Positions 9,733-20,712 of a DNA stretch of 64,000 nucleotides are shown piece by piece. Source of the stretch: Microdochium bolleyi (lineage: Eukaryota; Ascomycota; Sordariomycetes; Xylariales; Microdochiaceae); contig KQ964252.1 of NCBI GenBank assembly GCA_001566295.1, forward strand, positions 124,001 to 188,000. Reading direction: 5' to 3'. The notes below the pieces were generated by a model. The model searched no databases. It was not told the DNA's origin and was given only the letters and a program-made list of their open reading frames with translations. The position numbers were made by a program, and so were the translations under genes. Position 1 is the stretch's first letter, and each line of letters begins with the position of its first letter.

Positions 9733-11731
9733 TCAGAAGCTGTAAAAGTAGACCTGCGCGTCCGGAGTGACTTTGCGGTTCCCATACACATCAACGCTCG
9801 ACAGCTGTACCTGGCCCGGTGACCCAGCCGCGGTACCCCGAGGCTCGACAATATACCCGAAGCAGCCCGTGGTCGCGTTGGTCGAGAGGCTCATTTTTGC
9901 GATCCGGGCACTGGCACCTTTAGCAGCGACGGGCACGCGGACCTTGGCCGCTGCCCAGCTGATGTCGAGGGGCGCGAGGACGTGCGCCGAGCTCGACCCG
10001 TCCTCGTACCGCAGCGTCACGGTCAGCGGGCCGTCGATGATGGCCGGGGTATACGCGGCTGTCACGTCGTCGTTGCGCTGGTACACGGGCAGCGAGATGC
10101 CGCCGCTGCTCGACACGGCCCGGGGCGGGTCAAAATCGACCTCGATGCTCTGCCAGTTGGGGATCCGGCAGTCGTACTGCCGGCCCACGACGGTGACTGG
10201 AGGGTCAAGAGGAGCAGGAGCAGCAGCAGGGGCTACAGCTGGTGACGGCGTGGCCGCCGGGGTGTTGGCCGCCAGCGGGATGCGCACCTGGGGCGGGCAG
10301 GTAAAGGGCTTGATCGTGTGGTCGCCCTCGTTGAACTCGAGCGGCCAGTAGAACGTGTGCGAGAGGGCCTGGTTGTTGTTGGCGTGGCCCACGACGCCGT
10401 TGCTCGTCCACGACGTCGGACTCGAGCGGTACGCCAGCGCCGCGTTGAGGACGACCACATCCCCCCCGTGGCCCGGCAGCACGCTTGCGCCCTTGTTCTG
10501 CGCACCGCAGCCGTCCTCGCGGAGCACGCCCCCGTCCGTGTAAGGCCCCAAGGGGGAGCCCTTGGAGTAGAAGTAGTACGTCATGCCCGCGCAGTTCTGG
10601 CACGTCTGGGCGAAAAGCATGTAGTAGTAGCCCTTGCGGTAGAAGAAGGAGCTAGCCTCCATCGACAGGCCCTTGGCCGCGAGCTCCCGCGCCGTGAAGA
10701 CGAGCTTGTAAGTCTCGGCGCTCGGGGCGGGAACGGAGACGAGGTCCGCGTTGAGCTTCTGCACCGTCACGTCCCACGTGATGCCGACGGTCGTGATGTG
10801 CGGGTTGCTACCGTCCTGGGGAAGGGTCACGTCCGCGCCGAAGGTGTCGGTCAGCAGCCAGTGCGTGCCGTCGGGCCCGAGCGCGATGTCGAAATCGTGC
10901 CCGATGTTGGAGCCAGACAGGACGCCTGGGCGATCGCCGCTGGGGCCGCGGAATGGGCCCGCGGGCGAATCGGACACGAGGTAGTATAGGTCGTTCAGGG
11001 CCTGGTTGCCCAGGAGCATGACATAGGTATTCGTCGTGTTGGAGTACCGCACAACGGGCTTGGTAGGGGTAATGGTGGATTCCGGTGGGATGTAGAAGTC
11101 CTCGAGCTTCCAAGAAGTCATGTCAGGCGATGAGTAGGTCCTACATTATCCCAGTGTCAACAAGGGATGCTCGTCTGGCGAGATGGACAAATGGTTGTAG
11201 GCCCGGCTTACTTGATGCCACAGAATGCTGGCGCAGCCCTACACTAAAAGTCAGCTTGACGCAAAAGCGTACGGGGCTGTTCAGTCGCCATGACCTACCC
11301 GCGAGGCTGGGTCGGGTTGGGCGCAGAGCCCTGCTGGCTGGCGTTGATGTTGCCAAACCCCGAGATTCTGCCATAGACGAATTTGCCACACGCCCACGTA
11401 GCACTGTTTTCTAGCGTCAGCCCCCGGGGCTCGACGGTGGCAGGAGTGTCTAAACTTACGAGTAGAGGAAGTAGCGGCCCTCGTAGTATGAGATGTGCGA
11501 CTCGGCTTGCTCCAAGGCGTTGCCGTCGACATCGACCGCGACGGCAAGCTTCCCGCTACCTTGATAGTCAGCAGGGTGTAGCGGGATACCATCTTGCCCG
11601 CTCAAGAGGTCCGGCACATTGTTGATGTACGTGGCATAAGCGCCACTACCGGGTCCGGTAGCCTCGCGAGCAAGTGTAGCCCCGAGGACGGAGGTGGCCA
11701 AAGCCCCGAGATGCAAAAGTTGACAAAGCAT
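9733..11731 (-). CDS. Secreted GH43-like glycoside hydrolase
   Basis: Four exons: 11731-11460, 11403-11299, 11238-11212 (only 27 nt) and 11140-9733, joining to 603 aa. The phase fits only when the tiny exon reads AAPAFCGI and runs into KTYSSPDMTSW, a block expected in family 43-like five-bladed propellers. The start MLCQLLHLGALATSVLG is a signal peptide. SHISYYEGRYFLYS, ATWACGKFVYG, HDFDIALGPDGTHWLL and MEASSFFYRKGYYYML match the propeller repeats of GH43-like arabinanases and exo-galactanases. The C-terminal ~200 residues, after a Pro/Ala linker (TPAATPSPAVAPAAAPAP), look like an added beta-sandwich. Substrate is uncertain. An inverted repeat sharing its arm with the transporter promoter lies about 265-304 bp before the ATG. 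Confidence 0.8.
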
Positions 11732-13061
11732 TGCGAAGTTGCAACCTGCATGATAGGTCCTGGCTCGTTACTGGGCTATCTGAGGAACTCTGACGGAAGC
11801 ACCTGATTTCGACAGTCTTTTTATGCCAGGAAGTCCCTCCCAGCGAGCACGTAGAATCGCCATGAATCACGCAATCTGCTCCTTTCAGGGACAATATCAC
11901 ATCGGAGCATAATAGACGGGTTCGTCCTCGGCTGTCCCAGCATTCGTCCCAGCATTCGTGGGGTTGACAGGCGTTCCCTGCGATGCGACCCACAACGAGA
12001 TCCGGGCCTCCAACGATGACTGGCGCCGGATCTCGCCTGACCACCTTCGGGATGTGAGCAGCTACGATTTTTGGAGCATGGCTTCAACCCTCGCAAGGGT
12101 CAGCTTTTCCGTTCGTGGTCGGCCCGGTCATTTCCCATCGACTGGCACTCGTCCTCCATGCCCGGGAGTTCTTGGGAGGCCGACTCGATAGGGAGAACCC
12201 CTCATCTCACAGAGGGACGTCCAGAATCTTCGTTCCCCGCATCGGCTGACTCGAACAACGCGTATGTGGGCCGGGCTTGTGCTTCATGGGTCAGGGTTGG
12301 CGTGGGGGTCCAGGGGTTCATACAAAATCTAGTCCTCCCGTGGACGCCATTGCATAATGTCGTCTGGGACAGAGTATGCATAGGGGAGCATTTGCCCGCC
12401 CTAACACACTTTGTCACACCGTTGAAGCACCCTGTCCTTGGCACAGGAAGCACGATGGTGTGAAGAAGTATCGCATTGTCATAGGTGCAAGCCATGAGTT
12501 CCTTGATATGCGCAAGAGATCCCTCAGCCGGGCGAGGGGCTACAGACCTTGAGCGAAACCTGGACCGTAGCCCCAACATACCTTTCTTGCCTTGAACACC
12601 CAAGAGGCATTACAATGTCTTATAAGCTGTGCTTTAGGTACTCTTATCAATCTTTCTCGGGAGCACGACTACTTCATCCATTGCAGCCATGATCTCAGGC
12701 AGAGGTTCAGGCCATGAGCTTTCCTTTGCCCGGGATTTTGTAGCGAGCGCAGCACATGCACCTTTTTCGAGGGTCTCCGAAGATCTTTACATGAGAAGCA
12801 GGTACCTAGCATGAGATCAAGATTTTTCGAAAGGTTGGTGTTTGATGCATTGTTCCTCTATAATTCCTCTTGTGAGAGTTGTAATCACCTGGCAGCAGAA
12901 AGATGCCAACTGCCCAGGGTCCTTTTTTATGGTCGCGGCCTCGTAGAAATCCCCTACTTCCAACGAGCGGTGCCAACTTCCACACCACGCGGCACGAATC
13001 GATGCAAAATACAGGTGGCTTGGAACGTCTACGTATTTGCAGCGGGCAGACAGGTCGACAA
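11732..13061. other. GH43 promoter and intergenic DNA
   Basis: No convincing gene. The stretch contains the inverted repeat at 11996-12035. Short frames at 12071-12603 are not supported by any motif. Confidence 0.5.
11996..12035. promoter_or_regulatory. Inverted repeat matching the transporter palindrome
   Basis: CGAGATCCGG (11996-12005) and CCGGATCTCG (12026-12035) are exact reverse complements around 20 nt. They lie 265-304 bp before the GH43 ATG. The arm is identical to that of the palindrome before the sugar transporter, at nearly the same distance from its start codon. A common regulator is inferred. Confidence 0.5.
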
Positions 13062-14054
13062 CTACTTTCGCTGCTCCAATGCCAATTCCATTTCAATCAA
13101 TGGCTTGAAGCCATCTAGCTGCCTCGCCAACTCGCGCCCTTTGACAAGGACGCATGGTTTGCGCGGCTTCCCGCCGTACCCAAAGTACGTGTTCAGTGCA
13201 GCCTTGACGGCAGGAAATCCGCCCTGAATGGCAACCCAGTCTCCCTCGGCGATTGTGGCCTGCAACTCCCTCGCCTCGCCGAGCGTTCCTTGCTGCCACA
13301 AGGAAACGAGCCGGGTGCACGTGCGGGGCGCCAAGTTCGCCGTGCCTCCGATGATGCCGTGCCCACCGACTACCAAAGTCTGCAGTGTGAAATCTACACT
13401 CCCGCCGAACGTGAGGAATGGGGCCTGCTCGCTCCGTCGCTCCCCGGTGGTCCTCGTCGCGGACACCACGCGGGCGAGCTTCCCCGTGTTTCCGCAGGTG
13501 AGTTTGACGCCGACGATGTTAGGATGTGCCGCGAGCGCGATGATGACGTCGGACGAGAGGTCGACGCCCGCACACGCGCCTGGGAAGTTGTAGATGAGGA
13601 TGGGGACAGGGCTGGCGTCTGCCACCGCGCGGAAGTGGTCGAGGATGAGGTCCGTCGGGATCAGAGATCCGTAGTAGGCGGGCGGCAGGATGAGCGCATG
13701 GGAGCCGCCCGAGGCAGCGGCGTCGTGGCAGAGCTGGACGGTCTCCCAGGTGGACTGGGCGCCACACCCGACGATGACAGGGACTGATGTCTTGCCAGCT
13801 GCGTCGAGAGCACGCCGAGTGGTCTCGGTGATCAGGCGGCGCTCGTCATGATCGAGGTGAACCGCTTCACCGTTGGACCCGTGGGTGACAACTCCGGCGA
13901 TGCCGGTCGCCGCAAGACGGGTGACGTGGGCAGCTGTGGTTACAACATCCACGGACTCGTCAGGGTGGAAGAACGCCACGGTCGGTACGTAAATACCCGG
14001 GACGAGAGGGTGTGAGCTGGCTGATGAGCCGTGGGTGTATATATTGCTGCCCAT
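13062..14054 (-). CDS. DapA-family (dihydrodipicolinate synthase-like) aldolase
   Basis: Single exon, 330 aa from the ATG at 14054; a TTG three codons earlier is not used. It is a TIM-barrel class I aldolase of the DHDPS/N-acetylneuraminate lyase family: the substrate carboxylate loop is THGSNGEAVHL, the catalytic Tyr155 is in YNFPG, and Lys184 in VGVKLTCGN forms the Schiff base with pyruvate. Fungal relatives include 4-hydroxy-2-oxoglutarate and 2-keto-3-deoxy sugar-acid aldolases, so a role in cleaving a keto-deoxy sugar acid to pyruvate and an aldehyde is plausible, in line with the nearby glycan genes. Lysine synthesis is unlikely because fungi use the aminoadipate route. No targeting signal is evident. 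Confidence 0.88.
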   Translation of the reverse strand: MGSNIYTHGSSASSHPLVPGIYVPTVAFFHPDESVDVVTTAAHVTRLAATGIAGVVTHGSNGEAVHLDHDERRLITETTRRALDAAGKTSVPVIVGCGAQSTWETVQLCHDAAASGGSHALILPPAYYGSLIPTDLILDHFRAVADASPVPILIYNFPGACAGVDLSSDVIIALAAHPNIVGVKLTCGNTGKLARVVSATRTTGERRSEQAPFLTFGGSVDFTLQTLVVGGHGIIGGTANLAPRTCTRLVSLWQQGTLGEARELQATIAEGDWVAIQGGFPAVKAALNTYFGYGGKPRKPCVLVKGRELARQLDGFKPLIEMELALEQRK

Positions 14055-15138
14055 CACTCTCAAGTGGGGGGTTTAGTCCTCAAGGGATGCGGTGTCTCGT
14101 GATCTAAGGTGCTTTGGTGTGGGACAATGGAAGGGAGATAAGATTGAGGAGTTCAGGATGGATCTGGCGACTGGAAAGCCAAAATTGCGAGATATATAGT
14201 AGAAAGGCAGTCAAGTGACACGCCACGCTCGCGGCTCCGTCGTCCCTTTCCCAGCATTTGGTGTGCACCGGGATTGCTCCAACGTCGACATCAACAACGA
14301 TCAATGGCTCCGGAGGAACACCATTGGAATCCTCTTGCGGGACGGCACCCTCTCGCGAGCCTGTAGTTTGTTATGTCATGTAATATCATATCACGCCACT
14401 GTTGCTGACAGAGTCTTCACGCTCCCAATCCGTTCGAACCCTCTTTGGTACCACGTAGTCACCAAGCAGAAACAATCACAGAAGACCTCGGCAGGAAGCA
14501 AGGCCCCCCACGCAGACGTAGACCCGCCAAGAGGACCCGGGAAAAGGTCTCGTGGTTCCACCTGGAGTGCCGGTCCCGTAACGCAGGGTGTGACTCGGCA
14601 GAGTTTGCTGCATCGCGCTCCTCGACCGATTGCCGACTATTCTGGGCCGCCCCCCGGTGGCTGGCTCCATAGGCCATGACTCGACGCTGAGGCCGTGGGG
14701 GTAAATCTGTCGAGAACAACGGCTCATGATCTGACAATGAATGGCCAGTAAGTCCGCACTGGACTTGCAGAGTGTCAAGCATGACACAAGATCAGCCCGA
14801 AGGTGGCCCCCACGTGAGTGACGTGAGCCGGCATGCAGGGCGGCTCCAACGCCCCAGGGCGTAGTCCGGGCGTAGTCCGGACGTAGGGCGTTCCGCGCAT
14901 GGGCTTGGCCGGACCAGCTTCCCCACAACGGAGACGCCGAGGGATGAGATCGACGCGGGGCATTCTATGGGGTGACCTGCAAGCCTCGTGCTCGTCGCTT
15001 TCCCAGCCAACATCCTGCCAAACGCTGTCTGCAGAAGTGTGGACTGACAACATCTTCACGAGGAGTCAAGTAATCAGAGAGGCGAAACGGTCCATAGCAT
15101 CTTGATCTGCTGCCTGGACATTTCTGACAAGCTACAAG
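14055..15138. other. Intergenic region with an 11-bp tandem repeat
   Basis: This is the promoter of the aldolase and the 3' flank of the C2H2 gene. At 14857-14886 GGGCGTAGTCC occurs twice and is followed by GGACGTAG. No gene is seen. Confidence 0.5.
14857..14886. repeat. Short tandem repeat, 11-bp unit x ~2.7
   Basis: GGGCGTAGTCC is repeated exactly at 14857-14867 and 14868-14878, then GGACGTAG. It may be chance or a small protein-binding array. Confidence 0.6.
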
Positions 15139-16959
15139 TTACAGGTTGCTGTGCGGGTCTTCTACGTCTGCCAGGTGCCGATTACGAAACTCAGCCATCC
15201 ACATGCTGTTGTCTGCTATGGTCTGTTCCCAATTGTCATCGCTGCCGTAGACTAATCGGCGGGCCTCATCTTGAAACATCTGGTCCGAAGGGACAACACC
15301 TTTGGAGACAGAATCTTGCGCGAAGCGTCCTAGATGCCACGCCAGGAACTGCGTGAATAGGGAAGGGGACACAGTAAGCCCGCGCTGCTCTTGTGGTATC
15401 AGCTGGGTTCTCTCTGGGTTGCCAGACGGCTGCTGCTCTGCTTCTGAGGGCCCACCATGTGTTCGCACCATCTGGGCCAGGTGGTCGATAGTTCTTGGAT
15501 CTGTGGCTGAAAAGGGAACCTGAGTGTTCGACTCAAAGGCCACCAGGTAAGGCGGGATCGAGTTGCGGACTTGGCTGGCAATGGCGGGTTCAAAGTCGTG
15601 CTCGCCAACCCAGCTATCCATCGACTTGCCCTGGCGGAAGTGCTCTGCTAGATGGTTGGCACGAGCTTCCCACGATTCCAGCCGGCTGTCACAGAATCCA
15701 CATCTTGACGTAACGACAGGCCCTTTAATCTTCCAATCCTCTACTGGCGGAATGGACTCCAGCTGGTGAAATCCTCGAAGGTGCTGTATCAGGTGGTCCT
15801 TGCGCCGGAAGAGCTCCTGCTGATCTTTGCGACAGACACCATGCTTGTGAGACTCTAAGTGCTCGCTTGTAGGATCCAACACGCTGCAGTAGCTGCAATG
15901 AACCCTCTTGGTCAGAGGAGAGACTGCGGTGCCTCCGTAAGGCGCACAGGCCCAGAAGTCACAGTTGAGGTGGAGAGACTGCTCGTGGCGGGTCCAATCG
16001 TGCTTTGTCTTGAATGTATCACAGCAGAATGTGCAGTAGAACCTTCGACTTGTCCCGTTTGAACTGCGTCGGCTCTGTCTAGATCGAATGTTGAGACTCT
16101 GAGGCGCGACCCGTCTGCGTCTCCGGCTCGCATTCGACCCCGAAGACCTGCTAGAGGCAATGGAGCTGATGGACCCCTGCGTCCAGCTGTTGACACTGGG
16201 GCTTGACTCTGCTCGACTTCGCGTGGCGCTGTGCCTCTGCGCGAGCTGTGTGGTCTGTACGGCGTCGAATATGGCCGACAGTGGCGCCGCCTCCGACTCC
16301 GGCGGGCTCGCTCGCCACCGCTGCATCGGGTCCCAGCCCTGACCTGGGGTATCTGGCACCGGAATTGGGGCACAACCGGTACCTGAAGTAGAATGGAGAG
16401 AGTACTTGCTCTTACGGCGGGGAAGACCACGTGCGGGCTTGGCTTGACACTCGGTTGTAAAATTCTCTAGTTGAGGATCTCTTGCTGCGAGTCCCATCAC
16501 ACGGAGCTGGGCCGAGGGCTGAGGGCATGTGGGAGGTGGCGGTTGGTTATCAATATACGAGGTCAAAAAGTCATTCCTGTCGTACGCTTCGCCTCGAACA
16601 CCGTCGAGGGCGCCGGGAGAAGCAGGTCCAACAGGGAAAACCTCGGGAGGTTGCACGAGGGCAGCCCCGGGATGACCTCTGGGCGTAGCAACGGATGCCG
16701 GGGTCGAGCTTGCAAGGGTGAACTGGCGGCCTTGGTCAGCATCGATGGATGTGAACACCTCAACACCCCCAGCCCTGGATGGCTGCGGCCACGGGGGCAT
16801 TGCTCGGCGTGGCGAACTGCCAGTGGTGGTGCTGGTTGTGACAACAGGCTCTTGGCGGAAGGCGGGCAAAACGACACCGCTGTCTGGGGATGAAGACACA
16901 TGCATCTGCTGGTGGAACATCCCCCGGGACGGCCATGTCGAGTCGCATGACTGCTCCAT
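15139..16959 (-). CDS. C2H2 zinc-finger protein, probable transcription factor
   Basis: Single exon, 606 aa. Residues 1-300 are low complexity, rich in Pro and Ser, with basic patches (RRRRRV near 280). Residues 309-330 form a C2H2 finger (Cys309, Cys312, His325, His330; YCTFCCDTFKTKHDWTRHE). It is followed by further Cys/His pairs of degenerate fingers: CSYCSVLDPTSEHLESHKHGVC, then RRKDHLIQHLRGFH, then CGFCDSRLESWEARANHLAEHF. This arrangement recurs in a large family of Sordariomycete nuclear proteins with unknown targets. The C-terminal ~150 residues carry a conserved-looking helical region (PSLFTQFLAWHLGRFAQDSV). Two 11-bp repeats lie about 130 bp before its ATG. No link to neighbouring metabolism is visible. 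Confidence 0.85.
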   Translation of the reverse strand: MEQSCDSTWPSRGMFHQQMHVSSSPDSGVVLPAFRQEPVVTTSTTTGSSPRRAMPPWPQPSRAGGVEVFTSIDADQGRQFTLASSTPASVATPRGHPGAALVQPPEVFPVGPASPGALDGVRGEAYDRNDFLTSYIDNQPPPPTCPQPSAQLRVMGLAARDPQLENFTTECQAKPARGLPRRKSKYSLHSTSGTGCAPIPVPDTPGQGWDPMQRWRASPPESEAAPLSAIFDAVQTTQLAQRHSATRSRAESSPSVNSWTQGSISSIASSRSSGSNASRRRRRVAPQSLNIRSRQSRRSSNGTSRRFYCTFCCDTFKTKHDWTRHEQSLHLNCDFWACAPYGGTAVSPLTKRVHCSYCSVLDPTSEHLESHKHGVCRKDQQELFRRKDHLIQHLRGFHQLESIPPVEDWKIKGPVVTSRCGFCDSRLESWEARANHLAEHFRQGKSMDSWVGEHDFEPAIASQVRNSIPPYLVAFESNTQVPFSATDPRTIDHLAQMVRTHGGPSEAEQQPSGNPERTQLIPQEQRGLTVSPSLFTQFLAWHLGRFAQDSVSKGVVPSDQMFQDEARRLVYGSDDNWEQTIADNSMWMAEFRNRHLADVEDPHSNL

Positions 16960-17088
16960 CAGAGGCAGTCGTCTGGCATGGGCGGATGTCGGTGCGTGGA
17001 TGGGTGATGGATGCGAGGAAGAGAGTTGCGATGTCTCTGCCCGTGACCCCCAATCCTATGGCAGTTTCGCCAGGGTGAACCTGCAGCG

Positions 17089-17117
17089 CGCCTTGCTCAC
17101 GCCTTGCTCACGCCTTA
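17089..17117. repeat. Short tandem repeat, 11-bp unit x ~2.6
   Basis: CGCCTTGCTCA is present twice head to tail (17089-17099, 17100-17110), then CGCCTTA. It lies about 130 bp before the C2H2 gene start codon and could be a promoter element. Confidence 0.6.
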
Positions 17118-18025
17118 GGGCGTCCTTGAAGGCGTCCGCTCCACCTTCGAGGGTCACGTGCCAACGTGGCATAGGACGACCCCCTCCCCCTCCCCCCCTA
17201 GGTGAGTCGGGACAGCTTCATCATGGGGTATGCTGTGAACAAATTTCGTCCCACCCCACCCCATGTATGTCACTCTCTGCGCCTTGAGCGTCGAGTCGAG
17301 CTGTGGACTCCACTTGTCGCCGACCCTTAAAGGCCCGAGTGAGGGCACATCAGAGACTAATACGTGCTCTGTTGGCCTGATTACCCTATAGATACTCACC
17401 CATCGTTATGGGTTATGTCACACTGCATGCTAGGCCAGTCGTGGAGATAATTATCACCCCGATGGCTCGCTTGACCGATCCAGTGATGGGTTCCCCGGTC
17501 AATCATCTTGTGTCGTCGTCCAGGTCGAACGCGAGTGTCATGGCTTAGATCGAGAGGTGGCTCAACCGGAGAAAGGGGGCAGAGAAGACTAGCACTACTG
17601 TGGCCGCCCTCTCTGATGAGAGCAAGTGAGCACAACGCCAAACCGTCCTTGCAGTGCTGTACAGATCTCATGGCTCAAGACATAAGTTATGAGTCCAATG
17701 GTTGCGGGGTCGGTGTGACCTGTCAACCCGAGTGGACAAAACCCTGCGGGTGCCACCCAAAGCCTCCAACGACGCCGCGACATCTGCCGAGTGTGTCAGG
17801 GGCATGACCTTTTCATTATCGAGGACGAGCCATACTACTTTGTTCGGATGAACTCCTACGTCGGGCATGGCCCCGTAACTAGAGAGTCTCTACCGTACAC
17901 GGCGAAATTTCCCGTTCTCAGCCTCCCATACATGTAGTTCCAACCAAAGTGTAAACAGTGGATACCTGAGCCTTGAGCTGCTGCATATGCCCGTAGTGGA
18001 CGGAAATAGAGCCTAGTCTAGATCC

Positions 18026-18614
18026 CTAAGAGAGGAATGAAAGCCATGTGTTGTAAAGCCGGTGCCAAGAACTGCTGGCACGCCACTCACTTTTTCCCCC
18101 TGACAGCCTTGACCTGAGCCTTTTCTTTCCGATGGAACCCTTGGGGTTGGGATCGTTCCGAGTGCTTGAGGTGTACACATTCCCCGTCTGGCCCTTGCTG
18201 AGGCTGGGATCGCACAGAGGACGTGGGCGACTAGCCGCTATTGGGTCCAGGCATGCTAGATCTGATGCCACACTGGATTGCGTCTCGATGAGCATTCATG
18301 GCGTCTGAAATGAGAGTTTTGCGGCCCTCGGCAATAGATATGGCAAACTCGCTGCTCAGATTGGCCACTTGTACCGACCAGCCAGCCGCGGTGGGAAGCC
18401 GAGCGACCACAAAGATCGCACATACAATGGCGGCTTTCGAGGACTCGGTGTAGAAATCTATTGTTATCATGATGCATGTGTCGCTAATTCTGGGTAACGT
18501 GCATGATTGTGGTTGAAATCCAAATTTGAATTTTAACCTTTTGCTCGGGCTTTCAAAAGTCACGGAAAAAATAAAACAAAAGAATAAAATAAAGGTTACC
18601 GGGCTACTCTTCAA
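18026..18614 (-). pseudogene. Possible relic of an unidentified gene
   Basis: Two adjacent minus-strand frames contain peptide-like stretches: AAIVCAIFVVARLPTAAGW, then LSKGQTGNVYTSSTRNDP. No splice pair joins them cleanly and no family is recognised. This could be a decayed gene or chance. Confidence 0.15.
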
Positions 18615-19009
18615 ATAAGATCTAACGGCATGCAGTAGAACATTCAGCAGGTGGTCTTAAGCCAAAAATAGGCAGCGAGATCTCGCTCCCGTGCTCGACA
18701 TATCTAATCTTTGTCGAAAGTGGTTGAAATGGTTGCTGAACACCGCATCCTGATTAACTGGGAGTGTGGCTGCCAGGGGCCGGGGTCAGGGGCAAGCGTC
18801 CAACGCCCCCATCTTGATTCCGACGCCGAACTCCGAGACACGCCTTGGCAGCCACAGCTCGCGCAATTGTGGCGCTGGTTGCCAGGCTGACGGACACTGG
18901 CGCCGAGCAAGCACACTACAGCCGTGTAACAACACGCCGGGACCATCAACCTTGTCCTCACACTCAACCACTTGGTCTTGCCACCACACAAGACCTCAAC
19001 CCTCTGACG

Positions 19010-20460
19010 ATGCGTAGCCACGTGCCTCTCCTCCTCCTGGGCCTTGCCCACGGCAGCCTCTCCCACCAGCCTGCCCAGAATGTGCTCTCCTCTCCAGGCG
19101 GATCGCATGCCAGTGGTCCTGTCTCGGCCCTCTCCGAGGACGCAATCCGGGCGGCCCTGGTTAAGCACGCTGACCCCGTCGACGCTCTTATCTACCTGCA
19201 GCCTCACCTCGCCTCTGAGCTCAGCCAGCCGCGCCTGATCCATGTTCGCGGCGAGAAGGAGGCGAAATGGCTGACCGAGGGCGACAAGATGCGCCTCCGC
19301 CGCAAGGGACGCAAGTTCGTCGACATAACCGACAACGCCGACTACTACACGGACGTTGACTCGCTGCTCGCCGGCGATCCTCGTGAGTGCCTCATTGACC
19401 ATCTCAGGATCGGACTCTCCAGATTGACCCCTTCCCTCCAGACCTCCCCGAGTTCCGCCACCAGCGCCTGATCAAGCCGCTGCTCAGCCACGTCTCGACG
19501 GACCGCATGCGCGCGGCCATTGAGCACTTCTCGGGCTTCTACAACCGCTACTACGGCGACGTCATCGGCGCCCACAGCGCGTCCTGGCTGCACGACCAGA
19601 TCGCGGCCGTCATCCAGGAGGCCCCCTTCGGCACGCACATCTCGCTCGAGTACTTCACCCACTCCTTCCCGCAGTCCTCCATCGTCGCGCGCTTCGAGCC
19701 CAAGGTGCGCAACGCCAGCGCGCCCCTCACCATCCTAGGCGCGCACCAGGACTCCGCCAACTACCTCTTCCCCTTGCTCGCGGCGCCCGGCGCTGACGAC
19801 GACGGCTCCGGCACGGTCAGCATCCTCGAGGCCTTCCGCGTGCTCGCGCACGCCGGGTACACGCCACTCGGCGGGCCCGTCGAGTTCCACTGGTACGCAG
19901 CCGAGGAGGGCGGGTTGCTGGGTAGTCAGGCAGTCGCGCGGTTCAAGAAGGAGCAGAACGCCAAAGTCGGCGCGATGATGGAGTTCGACATGACGGCGTT
20001 CGTGGCCGCCAACGCCACCGAGTCGATCGGCTTCGTCAAGACGCAGAGCGACGAGAAGCTCACCGACTGGGCGGTCAAGCTGAGCACCGAGTACGTCGCG
20101 ATCCCTGCGCACGTGTACGACCTCGGCGAGGGGGCGGGCTCGGACTACATGTCGTGGACGCAGCTCAAGTACCCGGCGACTTTTGCGACCGAGGGCAACC
20201 CTGTTGCGGGCGGGAGTGGCGGGTATGGCGAGTTCGATCCGTACATCCACTCGAGCAAGGACACCATGTATGTCAACGACTCGACCGGGGTGTACTCCAT
20301 CGATGTAAGTTTGTTCTCCGATTTCATATCTCGGACTAGACGACCTGCTGGCGGTGCGACTAATCTTACCAATCCACCGAAATAGCATATGGCGCGCTTC
20401 TCGGAGCTTGCAATCGCCTTCGTCGTCGAGCAGGCTGGCTGGGACAACAAGTGGAGGTAA
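19010..20460 (+). CDS. Secreted M28 family aminopeptidase (leucine aminopeptidase-like)
   Basis: Three exons: 19010-19382, 19442-20304 and 20386-20460. The last gives HMARFSELAIAFVVEQAGWDNKWR and a stop. MRSHVPLLLLGLAHGSLS is a signal peptide, followed by a propeptide-like region (LSEDAIRAALVKHADP). The mature part has the M28 zinc ligands and catalytic residues in order: His and Asp in LGAHQDSAN, Asp in GADDDGSGT, the Glu-Glu pair in WYAAEEGGLLGS, Asp in MMEFDMTAF, and His in YIHSSKDTM. This is the co-catalytic di-zinc aminopeptidase set, so it should release N-terminal residues from peptides outside the cell. The first intron is short (59 nt) and its acceptor was picked by phase, so a few residues around GDPHLPEF are provisional. 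Convergent with the GH95 gene. Confidence 0.9.
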
Positions 20461-20712
20461 GGTATACCGGCGTGGGGCGATAACCATGGATGATAGTGTC
20501 GTTCTGTGGCTATCACGAAGTACACTTCAACCGCCGAATAACCTCACTGGTGATGGCAATAGACTAGATTGCCGACATGTGGGCTGTGATGATCGCAGCT
20601 CTCCTCAGATCTTGATCTATACATTGCCGTTTCTGTATGCATGAGAGCGCTACTCCGTTCCGATAATGTCGCAACATCTTGCCTGTCCCTGTTGCTCGAA
20701 GTCCACGACCTC

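Larger units (their letters stand above)
16960..19009. other. Two-kb intergenic region, possible gene relic near 18.1-18.6 kb
   Basis: Holds the promoters of the C2H2 gene (minus) and the aminopeptidase (plus). It contains poly-C tracts near 17180, an 11-bp repeat at 17089-17110, and two short minus-strand frames at 18026-18614 that read like protein but lack a start-to-stop gene structure. Confidence 0.4.
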
